Origin: 2-01-FULL-39-10-A sp964565795
GTDB lineage: Bacteria > Patescibacteriota > Microgenomatia > Levybacterales > UBA12049
Assembly: GCA_964565795.1 (NCBI GenBank)
Contig: CAZMGC010000020.1
Span: 1 to 18,302 of the forward strand
DNA: 18,302 nucleotides
Direction: 5' to 3'
Position 1 is the stretch's first letter. Each line of letters opens with the position of its first letter. Shown here piece by piece: positions 7,296 through 15,215 of this stretch. The notes beneath the pieces were generated by a model. It was given only the letters and a program-made list of their open reading frames with translations. It was not told the origin of the DNA and searched no databases. Made by a program: the position numbers and the translations under genes.

Positions 7296-7727
7296 ATGTT
7301 TAAAACTGCTCTTTTAGGCCTACTATTCTTGCTAATTGCTACCCCCGCTTATGCTGAGAGCAGGGTTAATGTGAATGTTAACAATAATGCAAATTCCACA
7401 TCTGAAGAAGACATGAATTCATATACGGATATTACAGTTGAGACTAATGGGAAAAAAACAAATTACACCTCTGATACACCGGGAAACATTGAAGTAAATG
7501 CAGTTAACGATGAACACACCATAAAAGTTAATGGTCAGGTTATTCAAGTTAGTGGATCTTCTAATCCAACTACTTCTGGAAAACCCACCCCAACAATCAA
7601 TGAGGATAAAGACAATGATAATATAAATGATAAGCTAGAGAAATCGATAGAATTTGTAGAAGAAGAAAAAAGTCTAATAAAAGAAATCGAAGATTTAATT
7701 AAGAAAGTTTTTTCCGTTTTTGGCTAG
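7296..7727 (+). CDS. small secreted acidic protein, function unknown
   Basis: A 143-residue protein I do not recognise. A textbook signal peptide (1-20, cleavage after PAYA) is followed by an Asn-rich stretch VNVNVNNNANS, a short beta-rich region (45-87), and a Pro/Thr linker (90-101). Next comes an Asp-rich DKDNDNINDKLE (104-115), similar in spacing to the calcium loops of EF-hand, dockerin or thrombospondin type 3 repeats. The C-terminus (116-142) is a Glu/Lys amphipathic helix. Export and possible calcium binding are inferred from these patterns only. It is transcribed from a near-leaderless promoter divergent from FKBP, and its last 29 bases overlap the convergent RND gene, so the two transcripts would be antisense at their ends. 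Stop TAG. Confidence 0.8.
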   Translation: MFKTALLGLLFLLIATPAYAESRVNVNVNNNANSTSEEDMNSYTDITVETNGKKTNYTSDTPGNIEVNAVNDEHTIKVNGQVIQVSGSSNPTTSGKPTPTINEDKDNDNINDKLEKSIEFVEEEKSLIKEIEDLIKKVFSVFG

Positions 7728-10700
7728 ATCTAAAAGTCAGATAATAAACCACTGGTATAAAGAAAAGCATTATAGTTCCAGAGAAAGTAAGACCTGCAAT
7801 TATCGCTCCACCAAGACCCCTCCATAAAGGATCTGAAAGAGTAATTGGAGTTAATCCTAAAATCGCAGTTAATGAAGTTAAAGCAATCGCTTCAAGCCTA
7901 CTCGCAGCTCCTTCTGCAATTCCTTCAATAAAACTCATTTTTGTTTTTTCGTTTGCTTGAATCTTATCTACGATAAGAATCGAATTCTTAACAACAATTC
8001 CAAATAAAGCCAGTACTCCAATTAGCGCTGGGAACGAAAGTGGCGTATTTGTTAGTGCAAAAATAATAAATACTCCGGAAATTGAAAGCGGGATAACCAA
8101 AAGCACTATCAAAGCTTTTCTAAATGATGAAAATTGTAAAACCATAGTTACCAAAATCAACAAGAAAGAAAGAATCATTGCGGTAAATATAGAATTTACA
8201 GATTCCTGATTTTCTTCATTTACTCCTCCTGTTTTCCATGAATATCCGGATGGCAGATCCAACGTATTTGCGTATTGTTCAAGTTCTTTGTTCACATCCT
8301 GAATTGAGTAACCATTTTTAACAGAAGCGGTAATAGAGATTGATCTCTTTGCATCTTCACGAGTTATTAATGTAGGACTTGTTGCCAATTCCATTCTTCC
8401 CAAAGAAGTTAACGGTATTTGCTGAAATGTTACTGGATTTGTAATTAATAGCTCATCAATATTTTCAACGAATTGTGTTCCTTCTGAAAACCTTAATGAA
8501 ATATCTTCCTCGTCAGAGGACTCAGTATCAAATTTTACACTTGATAATTCAAATCCACTTGCATAAGTGCGAAGCGTTAGACCAATTTGCTCAGCAGTTA
8601 TTGAATTTTCTGCAAGCTTTTGTTTATCTGGAATAAAAGTAATTTTACTTGTACCCGGTTTTATGGATTTATTTACGTTTGTGGCTCCAGGTTCAGACTC
8701 CAGATAATTTACGATTTCATCAGCATATTTATCCAAAAGCGCTAAATCATTTCCTAATAACTTTATTTGCACATCTGCTCCAGCTGGAGGGCCACCACTC
8801 GATTCATTCACTGAAAACTTTCCTTTTGAGTAATTTGAAAATTCATCCCTTATGTCTTGAGCAATCTCAAATGAACTCTTCTTCTTATTTTCTTCAAATA
8901 CTAAAGTAAACAAGAAATTATTTGCCTCTACCCCACCAGCTCCACCGAATTCATCAGGAGCTTGTCCTAAATTAAGAGATACTGTTTCTACATCTTCCTG
9001 TTTTTGTAGTTTTGAAAAAATAGACAATGCTTCTTTTTTAGAAGTTTCTACATTTGTTCCTGGAGGAAGTTCTACGGAAACACTTAGCTGATCAGAATCA
9101 GTTTTAGGAAAAAATTCATTTTTTACAAATCCAAGCGGCACAAGTAAATATGAAAAGATTGAAAATATTACGACTAATACTACAGTTACCTTTAGCCATC
9201 TACCTGATGAAAGAATTTTCGTAATTAACCCTTGATATCTAATTGATAAAATTTCAAAACTTATTAATCCCTGGTCAAAGTATTTTCTATATTTTCTGGA
9301 AGGCTTCGAAATCCTATCATCATATCCCTTGAATACTATTCCTCTAAGTTTATAAAGCAGGAATAAAAATAATCCAAAAACTAAAAACTCAACGAGTAAC
9401 AATGGTGTTCTTCCAGAAATTGCCACTAAAACGCCCGCCAAACCAATCATAATCAGAATACCGAGTAAAACTGTTACTCTCTTAGGTAATTTTGGCTTTA
9501 AAAGATAGGCTATGACAGGTAAAGTAATAAACATAGCCACAAAGAATGAAGCGAGAAGTGTTGCTGACACTAAGATTGGAATTGGTTTAATAAATTCCCC
9601 AATAATTCCAGACGAAAGTAATAGAGGAATAAACGCCCAAACAGTAGTTAGAGTTGTCGTAAAAATTGGAATGATGAAATCACGCCATACCAATAGACCA
9701 GTCTCCTGCGGACTGAATTTTCCAGATCTATAATATGCCGTCATTGCAGAAATCACAACAATTGTGTCGTCAACTAAAAGTCCAAGCGCCAATAGAAGCG
9801 AGAAGAATGAAATAAATGATAGAGCAACACCAAAGAAATTCATTATTCCAAATGTAATTAAAAAAGTTAATGGAATTGAAATTGAAGCTACAATTGCTTG
9901 CCTAATTCCTAAGAAAACAAACAGTGCGACGAAAACCAAAATAATAGTTAATAAAAAGTCACGAATGAGTTCGTTAAATTGATCATCAATTTCTTCAGAA
10001 ACATCAGATGTGGTAAAAATACTAAATTGCCCTTCATATTGTCTTAAAACTTCATCAGTTACTTTTTTTGCCTCCTTGGCAGTTTTTCCTATATCTGCAT
10101 TCTCGGTTTTAAATATGGAAAAACTAACAGCTTGACCAGCTGGATCGGAGTGATTTGCTACAAAACTTTGGAGCTGAGAAGGTTTTGATCTTTTTGAAAC
10201 AGTTGCTATATCAGAGAGATTTACGATTGTGCTTCCAGAACTCACTTTTATATTTCTAATGTCATCTATATTTGTAATTGTAGGATCGATACTAAGCGTG
10301 AAACTTGAAGAATCAGTTTTTAAAGTACCTGCTGGAAAAGATTTAGAAGCGTTCGATAAAGCACCCATTAAAGTCTGGGGATTAAATCCGTAAGTTGAAA
10401 TTGCTTCCGGTTTTATTACTATTTGAATTTCCTGCTCTTCAAGTCCTGAAATATTAACCTGATCTACTAAAGAAACCGCCTCAAGTCTGTCTCTTAATGT
10501 TTTTGAAAGCGTTAGAAGCGATGCGGCATCTCCATTTTTACTAGTTAGGGAAAAACTCCAAACGGGAAATTGTTCAAAATCAACTTTTGCTGTATTTGGT
10601 TTTTGTGCATCGGCAGGTAAAGCAACTGAATCAACAGCTGCTTTTGTGTCACTTGCTGCTTTATCAGCGTCGACTCCTGTATTAAATTCTATTTGAATAA

Positions 10701-11019
10701 TTGAGACTGAATCTCTAGAGGTAGAAGCAAATGTTTTTATATTTCGTACTCCTGCAATTTCATCCTCCAGCGGATCAGTTACCAAGGATTCTACATCTGC
10801 AGGGTTTGCGCCAGGAAGAACAGTACTAACTACTACGTACGGAATTTTAATTTCAGGATTAAGTCTTCTTGGAATACTTCTATAGCTGAAAAATCCAAAA
10901 GTAATAATTATTGTTAAAAGCAGAATTAAAAGTCTTGGATTAGCTAAATACTTAGCTTGTATTGAGGAAGCTAATTTTTTATCAAAGTGAAGATGTTTAA
11001 GATATGACGCATGTTTCAT
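7699..11019 (-). CDS. RND-family efflux transporter (AcrB/HAE-like permease)
   Basis: Proton-driven inner-membrane pump of the Resistance-Nodulation-Division superfamily. 1106 residues, with the classic duplicated layout: TM1 (30-46), a large extracytoplasmic loop, TM2-6 (354-507), a second loop, and TM8-12 at the C-terminus. Proton-relay residues are present: Asp417-Asp418 in GLLVDDTIVV (TM4) and the Lys in GIVVKNSILIVD (TM10). Two further hydrophobic stretches (about 515-535 and 538-558) lie between TM6 and TM7, where AcrB has only an amphipathic helix, so this protein may have 14 membrane segments. It follows the adaptor gene by 4 bases and is probably translationally coupled. No TolC-like outer-membrane factor is nearby, which fits a cell without a typical outer membrane. 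The substrate is unknown (drugs, lipids or peptides). Stop TAA. Confidence 0.95.
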   Translation of the reverse strand: MKHASYLKHLHFDKKLASSIQAKYLANPRLLILLLTIIITFGFFSYRSIPRRLNPEIKIPYVVVSTVLPGANPADVESLVTDPLEDEIAGVRNIKTFASTSRDSVSIIQIEFNTGVDADKAASDTKAAVDSVALPADAQKPNTAKVDFEQFPVWSFSLTSKNGDAASLLTLSKTLRDRLEAVSLVDQVNISGLEEQEIQIVIKPEAISTYGFNPQTLMGALSNASKSFPAGTLKTDSSSFTLSIDPTITNIDDIRNIKVSSGSTIVNLSDIATVSKRSKPSQLQSFVANHSDPAGQAVSFSIFKTENADIGKTAKEAKKVTDEVLRQYEGQFSIFTTSDVSEEIDDQFNELIRDFLLTIILVFVALFVFLGIRQAIVASISIPLTFLITFGIMNFFGVALSFISFFSLLLALGLLVDDTIVVISAMTAYYRSGKFSPQETGLLVWRDFIIPIFTTTLTTVWAFIPLLLSSGIIGEFIKPIPILVSATLLASFFVAMFITLPVIAYLLKPKLPKRVTVLLGILIMIGLAGVLVAISGRTPLLLVEFLVFGLFLFLLYKLRGIVFKGYDDRISKPSRKYRKYFDQGLISFEILSIRYQGLITKILSSGRWLKVTVVLVVIFSIFSYLLVPLGFVKNEFFPKTDSDQLSVSVELPPGTNVETSKKEALSIFSKLQKQEDVETVSLNLGQAPDEFGGAGGVEANNFLFTLVFEENKKKSSFEIAQDIRDEFSNYSKGKFSVNESSGGPPAGADVQIKLLGNDLALLDKYADEIVNYLESEPGATNVNKSIKPGTSKITFIPDKQKLAENSITAEQIGLTLRTYASGFELSSVKFDTESSDEEDISLRFSEGTQFVENIDELLITNPVTFQQIPLTSLGRMELATSPTLITREDAKRSISITASVKNGYSIQDVNKELEQYANTLDLPSGYSWKTGGVNEENQESVNSIFTAMILSFLLILVTMVLQFSSFRKALIVLLVIPLSISGVFIIFALTNTPLSFPALIGVLALFGIVVKNSILIVDKIQANEKTKMSFIEGIAEGAASRLEAIALTSLTAILGLTPITLSDPLWRGLGGAIIAGLTFSGTIMLFFIPVVYYLTFRSSQKRKKLS

Positions 11020-11023
11020 TCAA

Positions 11024-12505
11024 TTAATTTATTGGTTTTACCGGATCCCCTGCTATTACGTTTCTATTTAAAATAACCTGATCAGACTCAGATAATCCAC
11101 TTGTTACTTCTACAAATCTTCCAATAACCTGCCCTAATTTAACTTTTTTACTTTCTGCTTTTCCATTTTTTACTATAAATAAATATGCCTGGTCCTGGGT
11201 TTGAAATACAGAATCGATTGGAACAAATGGAATAACTGAGCCTGTATTTGGGAAATCAACCGGAATCTCAATTGTAATGTATCCCCTGTCTGTAACCTGG
11301 CTCGCAAGCTCCTGAGGGATTGCATATTGCGCTGTATACAAAGACCCATCTGTTGCATCTTTAGAAACATAAAATGGAACACTCTCAAGAGATTCATTTC
11401 CTAAATGAAGGGTTGAAGCAGATGCCCGCCCAACACCTTGCGCAATTTCGCGATTCAAGAAAGCTACTGCAATAAGACTATCAGATGCCCCAGTTATCTG
11501 AGCAATCGGCATTCCAGGGCTTAACACCTGTCCTTCTCTTACGAAAATTCTTTCAACTGTTCCATTAACAGGACTTGCTGGAAACATAAGTGCTTCATTA
11601 ATCTGTGCTAAAACAAGACTTAAACGTGACACTTCAAGATTAAGTCCAACTGCTTTTTTTTGAATTTCAAGCTGTTTTAATGCTATATCTTTAGAAATGT
11701 TAGATAGTTCTGCTGGAATTTTATCTGATGCGCCAGTATATTCAGAAGCTCTAAGTCCTGCTTCTAATTGACTGTTTCCTGACATTAACTGGCTTCTAAG
11801 CTGTTTTACTCCAAGGATCTCTGCTTCTTTTGAACCTCCAATATTTTGAGCTTCAAGACTAGATTGTTGCGCCTCAAGAGATGTTAATATTTCGTTATTT
11901 AAAGCTATAATACTTCTTGTGGATTCTAGGGACTGGTTACTGATATTTCGCAGCTCATCAGCATTTTGATCTGACTTTTCTGCCAATTCTTTTTGCTTAT
12001 CAATTAGCTCAACATTTATTTGATAAGTATCTTTTGCATTTTTATATTGAACCCCTGCTAATTGACGTTGCACTGAAAAAGCATTGCCCCCTTGATAATT
12101 CGTAGACATTCCGATTAAATTTGTGCCTGCTCCTACATCTTGTCCTACTTCTACATTTATACTTTGCACTACTCCAGCGCCTAAAGAAACTACTCTAATA
12201 ACTCCTGATTTTTCAACCTGTGCCTGTACTGTAATCTTCGGAGACTGACCGATCGTGTATGTTTCTACTTCTTTTGTGGGAAGAGAAGTTTCTTCTGCCT
12301 CTGGTTTTGGTTTATTAATTACATTACTAATAATAATTAAACCCAAAAGCATTAACAGTAGTCCTAGAAATGTTGCAACAGGTCTTTTCTGCGCATGACC
12401 TAAAAATTTAGAATAATATTCTTTTCTTTTACGAGAAAAATAATTAATTTTAGGGGTAGACTTTTTCTTAAAACTGACACTAAGCTTTTTCAATTTCTTA
12501 TACAT
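11024..12505 (-). CDS. periplasmic adaptor / membrane-fusion protein of the RND pump (HlyD/AcrA-like)
   Basis: Adaptor subunit that joins the RND pump to the envelope. Counting from the ATG at 12505, it is 493 residues: an unusually long basic cytoplasmic N-terminus (1-42), one membrane anchor (about 43-62), a first lipoyl half-motif (GAGVVQSINVEVGQDV, 109-124), a long helical hairpin (about 140-303), and the second lipoyl half (GTVERIFVREGQVLSPGMP, 315-333). A beta-barrel domain and a membrane-proximal domain (about 421-493) follow. An in-frame TTG at 12532 would add nine residues; I prefer the ATG because nothing resembling a ribosome site precedes the TTG and the added residues look non-native, but the choice is uncertain. 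It is the first gene of the efflux operon, with the pump 4 bases downstream. The N-terminal anchor instead of a lipid anchor fits a Gram-positive-like or CPR envelope. Stop TAA. Confidence 0.9.
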   Translation of the reverse strand: MYKKLKKLSVSFKKKSTPKINYFSRKRKEYYSKFLGHAQKRPVATFLGLLLMLLGLIIISNVINKPKPEAEETSLPTKEVETYTIGQSPKITVQAQVEKSGVIRVVSLGAGVVQSINVEVGQDVGAGTNLIGMSTNYQGGNAFSVQRQLAGVQYKNAKDTYQINVELIDKQKELAEKSDQNADELRNISNQSLESTRSIIALNNEILTSLEAQQSSLEAQNIGGSKEAEILGVKQLRSQLMSGNSQLEAGLRASEYTGASDKIPAELSNISKDIALKQLEIQKKAVGLNLEVSRLSLVLAQINEALMFPASPVNGTVERIFVREGQVLSPGMPIAQITGASDSLIAVAFLNREIAQGVGRASASTLHLGNESLESVPFYVSKDATDGSLYTAQYAIPQELASQVTDRGYITIEIPVDFPNTGSVIPFVPIDSVFQTQDQAYLFIVKNGKAESKKVKLGQVIGRFVEVTSGLSESDQVILNRNVIAGDPVKPIN

Positions 12506-12560
12506 ATATTGTGTTTTGCAGATTCTCAACAAGGAGCAGAATGAGGCTACAGAATGAGCT

Positions 12561-12589
12561 ATTCTAACAAAAAAAGATTGCTAACGCAA
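12561..12589 (-). promoter_or_regulatory. promoter of the efflux operon
   Basis: Minus strand TTGCGT (12584-12589), 17 bases, then TGTTAGAAT (12561-12569). The start site is expected near 12553, leaving a leader of about 48 bases to the ATG at 12505 (21 to the alternative TTG). Unlike most neighbours this gene is not leaderless, yet the leader shows no Shine-Dalgarno. Confidence 0.6.
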
Positions 12590-12594
12590 GCTAA

Positions 12595-13188
12595 CTAGGA
12601 TCTCCTAATACCATTGAGGGCGAATTGGAGTGCAGCAGGAAAATTCTCACCAGATCCCCTGCTTACTCCTCCCTGGCGGCTTACTAAAGTAGTTGTTATA
12701 CTCCCACTCTCGGTCGAAACACCAACGCTAAGTCTATGGGTCTGTAGCATTAAATCTAGACGACTTGATGGCAATGCTCTTGATCTATAAACTCTACCTA
12801 AACCGCCGGATGTTGCGCTAACTTCCTCAACTGACTTATCGCCTGAAATCCTTGTTTCAGGATTTAGAAGTGAATTAAGCGCTTCCTCAGCAGTACCTCC
12901 TGAACCATGATAGCTCACTGTACCATCTGATAAAACAAGTCTGGCAACTCTTTCTCCACTTGGATCCCATCCTTCCCTTTCGCCAATTGCTAAAGTTAAA
13001 GTATGTCCCCACCCTACTACCTCCTCAACTCCAGTGGAAATTCTCCTAGCCATTTCCTCATCTGTATGAATTAGAGGTAAAACTACTACGCCTTCTTCAC
13101 TTCCTTTAGAATCCTCATCGCCATATAATGCATTTATCCTGGCTATTTCCTCGGCAGTTAATTGTCTTCCAGATCTTTCGCTTGCCAT
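12595..13188 (-). CDS. uncharacterised cytoplasmic protein with two copies of a beta-alpha module
   Basis: I do not recognise this 197-residue protein. There is no signal peptide or membrane segment. The N-terminus (1-45) is helical and acidic. The rest seems to hold two similar modules, about 61-108 and 151-195: each has two or three beta strands, then a Gly/Ser turn (HGSGGTAEEALNSLL; RGSGENFPAALQFAL) leading into a short helix with the pattern GSGx(5)ALx(2)xL. This resembles a small beta-beta-(beta)-alpha fold, but no named domain can be assigned by eye. It is the last of three consecutive minus-strand genes, each with its own promoter; here TTGACA-N16-TATCAT ends 6 bases before the ATG, the clearest leaderless start in the window. 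G+C is visibly higher (near 47% in one sampled line) than in the envelope genes. Stop TAG. Confidence 0.78.
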   Translation of the reverse strand: MASERSGRQLTAEEIARINALYGDEDSKGSEEGVVVLPLIHTDEEMARRISTGVEEVVGWGHTLTLAIGEREGWDPSGERVARLVLSDGTVSYHGSGGTAEEALNSLLNPETRISGDKSVEEVSATSGGLGRVYRSRALPSSRLDLMLQTHRLSVGVSTESGSITTTLVSRQGGVSRGSGENFPAALQFALNGIRRS

Positions 13189-13194
13189 GCTTGC

Positions 13195-13222
13195 ATGATA
13201 GCAATTTTTTTAAAACTGTCAA
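13195..13222 (-). promoter_or_regulatory. promoter, leaderless gene at 13188
   Basis: Minus strand: perfect TTGACA (13217-13222), 16 bases, then TGCTATCAT (13195-13203 including the TGn). Six bases remain before the ATG, putting +1 on or next to the A of the start codon. It lies wholly in the 36-base gap between two genes. Confidence 0.75.
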
Positions 13223-13224
13223 TA

Positions 13225-13740
13225 TTAATTTGGGGCGTCACCTGATTTAGGAGTAGGAACCGGGAAAATTGTTTGACCCGAGGCTATTTCTTCCATATCA
13301 GGAGAAAGCTCGGGTTCTGTTGCAATTTCCATTACACTTTCTTGAACTATTTGGGTGGCGTGCCTTCCGATTTCTGTTAGAGTAAATCTGCCATAACTTC
13401 TATCCACCTTTGATAATACAAATCCGATTCGTAATCCTTCTTCGTGCCAAACTCCCATAGAAAATGCCTGTTGTATATGAGTTCCATCCTCATAAACGTC
13501 AGCAACTACAACTCTTGGTCTTCCTAATTCATCTTTAGCATAACAAGCTATCCTAATGTCGTAATCTGATTGTGTTTCATTCGGACCAAGTGGTTCAATT
13601 TCCTGTCTATAACGCAGCCTATCAGCTGGCAAATCCCTAGTATTCGCATCTGCCGTAATCCCTTCATAAAGCTCTCTCCATGCTTTATGAGAAGGTCTTT
13701 CTTTATTTTCTTTTCCTTGATCTCTTTCCGCTTGTGACAT
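13225..13740 (-). CDS. uncharacterised cytoplasmic protein
   Basis: A 171-residue protein that I do not recognise. The first ~45 residues are hydrophilic and charged. A middle part (about 58-120) is predicted beta-rich, with strands DYDIRIACYAK, PRVVVADVYED and GLRIGFVLSKV. A helix (TEIGRHATQIVQESVMEIA, about 122-140) and a Pro/Glu-rich disordered tail follow. There is no signal peptide, membrane segment or cysteine motif, so it should be cytoplasmic. It has a TGCTATAAT box 10 bases before the ATG in the 24-base gap after the neighbouring gene, so it is transcribed on its own with a very short leader. Its size, location and promoter style match its two minus-strand neighbours, suggesting a common role, but no sequence similarity to them is obvious. 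Stop TAA. Confidence 0.75.
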   Translation of the reverse strand: MSQAERDQGKENKERPSHKAWRELYEGITADANTRDLPADRLRYRQEIEPLGPNETQSDYDIRIACYAKDELGRPRVVVADVYEDGTHIQQAFSMGVWHEEGLRIGFVLSKVDRSYGRFTLTEIGRHATQIVQESVMEIATEPELSPDMEEIASGQTIFPVPTPKSGDAPN

Positions 13741-13750
13741 ATCGGGGGAA

Positions 13751-13759
13751 ATTATAGCA
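13751..13759 (-). promoter_or_regulatory. extended -10 promoter of the gene at 13740
   Basis: Minus strand TGCTATAAT, 10 bases before the ATG. It sits in the short gap after the 160-residue gene, so the two are not simply one transcript. No good -35 is seen. Predicted leader of 3-4 bases. Confidence 0.6.
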
Positions 13760-13764
13760 CAATT

Positions 13765-14247
13765 TTAATGAATTCTTTCTTGAGGCCTCATGGGAAAATC
13801 TATACCTGCAGTCGCATGCTGGGCATTTTCTGAGGCTGGTGAAACACTTAGCTGACCAAGAGCTGCAATTACTAATGGATCAAGATCAATTTCTCTAGTT
13901 TTTTCACCAAACAACCTGATGTCTCCTACTTTTGGTTGACTTCCGTTCCAATTAGCACTTGCCAACCCTGCCATTACAATCTCATCATTTCTCATGAGAA
14001 TTACTGCAACAAAATGTGGTCTTAATGATACAGTGCCCAAAGCCATAACCTGTGTCAAATAGTCAATCGGCCCATCTTCATCGTATCTAAAACTTCCTTC
14101 AAAGCTTGTGGAGCTTTTGCCTGCGATTCGATTTTTTACATAAATTAAGCTGAAAAGCGATTCCCACTGCCTTTCAGCTTGACTTTCCAATTCAATACCC
14201 AAAACTCCTATTTTTTCACCACTTGAGTCCCCTTCTTTTCCACTCAT
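13765..14247 (-). CDS. uncharacterised cytoplasmic protein
   Basis: A 160-residue protein that I do not recognise. After a short polar N-terminus it has a helix (about 20-35), then a beta-rich core: SFEGSFRYDED, VSLRPHFVAVILMRNDEIVMAGLA (with a strand-turn-strand look) and KVGDIRLFGEKTREIDLD. A short helix (LVIAALGQL) and a disordered tail ending RPQERIH complete it. There is no export signal or membrane segment. It is the first of three minus-strand genes of similar size and is divergent from the first of the two paralogous plus-strand genes; both promoters lie in the 58-base gap and partly interleave, so the pair may be co-regulated. It starts at the ATG 8 bases after a TGCTATAAT box. Stop TAA. 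Confidence 0.75.
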   Translation of the reverse strand: MSGKEGDSSGEKIGVLGIELESQAERQWESLFSLIYVKNRIAGKSSTSFEGSFRYDEDGPIDYLTQVMALGTVSLRPHFVAVILMRNDEIVMAGLASANWNGSQPKVGDIRLFGEKTREIDLDPLVIAALGQLSVSPASENAQHATAGIDFPMRPQERIH

Positions 14248-14255
14248 AACCGGGA

Positions 14256-14284
14256 ATTATAGCATAAGGGATTGGATATTTTAA
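14256..14284 (-). promoter_or_regulatory. promoter of the gene at 14247
   Basis: Minus strand TTAAAA (14279-14284), 17 bases, then TGCTATAAT (14256-14264); 8 bases to the ATG. It overlaps the plus-strand promoter at 14272-14299, so polymerases at the two sites would exclude each other. Confidence 0.6.
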
Positions 14285-14299
14285 AATTAATGTTAAAAT
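14272..14299 (+). promoter_or_regulatory. promoter, leaderless paralog 1
   Basis: TTGGAT (14272-14277), 16 bases, then TGTTAAAAT (14291-14299), an extended -10. Six bases remain before the ATG at 14306, so the message should be leaderless. The -35 overlaps the divergent promoter of the 160-residue gene. Confidence 0.6.
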
Positions 14300-14305
14300 C
14301 AATTT

Positions 14306-15067
14306 ATGGCTGAAGCACCAGGAATTCCAGGGTCAAGTATAAGTACGCCTGCTATTAAAGACGGTGCTCCATTAACTCCAGCTGAAATCGCGGTAAGGCA
14401 ATTCGTTAGAGGTTCTTTTCTAGTATCTGAAGGGTCACTTGCAATTCAAAAGGTTATATTTGATTATGCGGTAGCTAAAGGTTTACTTCCAGATATTGAG
14501 ATTCCAAGACATATTCCCAAATATATGCTATCTCTTTTTCCTCCAGGCCAACATTTAGAAAGACCAGCTGATGTAATTGAAAGAGACAGGGCTTTTGTCT
14601 GGAGTGAACTTCATAAAAGTAAATCCGAACCAAAGGGAGTAGAAGCTGAAAATTTAGTTCCAGTTGTCCTAAGTGAAGTTTTGGGGAGAGAATTTAAATA
14701 TCAGATAGTTAAAAGACCAAAAAGAGCTCCTGATTCTGATCAACACGAAAGCTATCTAAGAAAATTCGCAGTAATTGGAGATTCAACTGGATCACAGATT
14801 ACAGATCAACTTTGCGTTGAGCTAACCCAAGCTCTTGATCGTTTAAGAGCGGAGCCATTCTCATCTGTTACAAATGAGATGATTTCAAATGAAGCACTTT
14901 CCCCACTTCCTCAACTTTTTCAAGGCTCAGGAGAATTAATCGAAGATATGATTTCCAGAAGACTTAATGCCATGGGTGACCGAAGAATCCTTGCATACGT
15001 CGAGGCTTTATGGGAAAGAAACCATCCCGGTGAATCTTTCTTTCCACAAGCCCCAGCCACCACATAA
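14306..15067 (+). CDS. uncharacterised protein, paralog 1 of a two-member local family
   Basis: A 253-residue cytoplasmic-looking protein of unknown function, clearly homologous to the protein at 16489-17238. Shared blocks: (L/L)(T/S)P..IA.RQF.RGSF (23-38), LPD(I/V)(E/D)(I/L)PR (61-68), PPG.HL (79-84), EFKYQ (129-133), SY(L/M)R(K/R) (149-153) and the C-terminal W(E).NH.G..F(F/Y)P (236-247). The protein is mostly helical with a disordered Pro/Ala N-terminus and has no signal peptide or membrane segment. The region around KRPKRAPDSDQ (136-146) is basic in both paralogs (RGRRGR in the other) and could touch nucleic acid or phosphate; that is a guess. It has its own leaderless promoter. A hairpin repeat starts two bases after the TAA stop. 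Confidence 0.78.
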   Translation: MAEAPGIPGSSISTPAIKDGAPLTPAEIAVRQFVRGSFLVSEGSLAIQKVIFDYAVAKGLLPDIEIPRHIPKYMLSLFPPGQHLERPADVIERDRAFVWSELHKSKSEPKGVEAENLVPVVLSEVLGREFKYQIVKRPKRAPDSDQHESYLRKFAVIGDSTGSQITDQLCVELTQALDRLRAEPFSSVTNEMISNEALSPLPQLFQGSGELIEDMISRRLNAMGDRRILAYVEALWERNHPGESFFPQAPATT

Positions 15068-15068
15068 A

Positions 15069-15121
15069 CCTATAGCATCTTACGCACGCAAGGCCAGGCC
15101 TTGCGAGGCTAAGATTATAGG
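15069..15121 (+). repeat. palindromic hairpin repeat, copy 1
   Basis: A 53-base imperfect palindrome: outer arms CCTATA/TATAGG and ATCTTA/TAAGAT, a 4x4 internal loop (CGCA/AGGC), and an inner stem CGCAAGGCC / GGCCTTGCG around a single A (15096). It begins just after the stop codon of paralog 1, so it can fold at the 3' end of that mRNA as a terminator or stabiliser. The core is shared with copies 2 and 3. Orientation is given arbitrarily as plus. Confidence 0.9.
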
Positions 15122-15171
15122 CTTTTAAAGTTGGTCAATTCTTAAAACAGAAGTTAAGACATCAATGGGCT

Positions 15172-15197
15172 AAAGCCTACCGGTTAAGGTAGGCTTT
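15172..15197. terminator. hairpin between convergent genes
   Basis: AAAGCCTACC / GGTAGGCTTT, a perfect 10-bp stem with a six-base loop (GGTTAA), followed on the plus strand by a short T run. It lies between the convergent paralog 1 and lectin-like genes, 19 bases past the latter's stop, and can serve as a bidirectional intrinsic terminator. The T tracts are short, so it may be weak. Confidence 0.6.
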
Positions 15198-15215
15198 TAA
15201 ACTAAAAGATTGAGC

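Noticed and set aside
12506..12532. TTG at 12532 as the adaptor start
   Set aside because: No ribosome site or leaderless -10 precedes it; the ATG at 12505 begins a typical Lys-rich N-terminus. It cannot be fully excluded.
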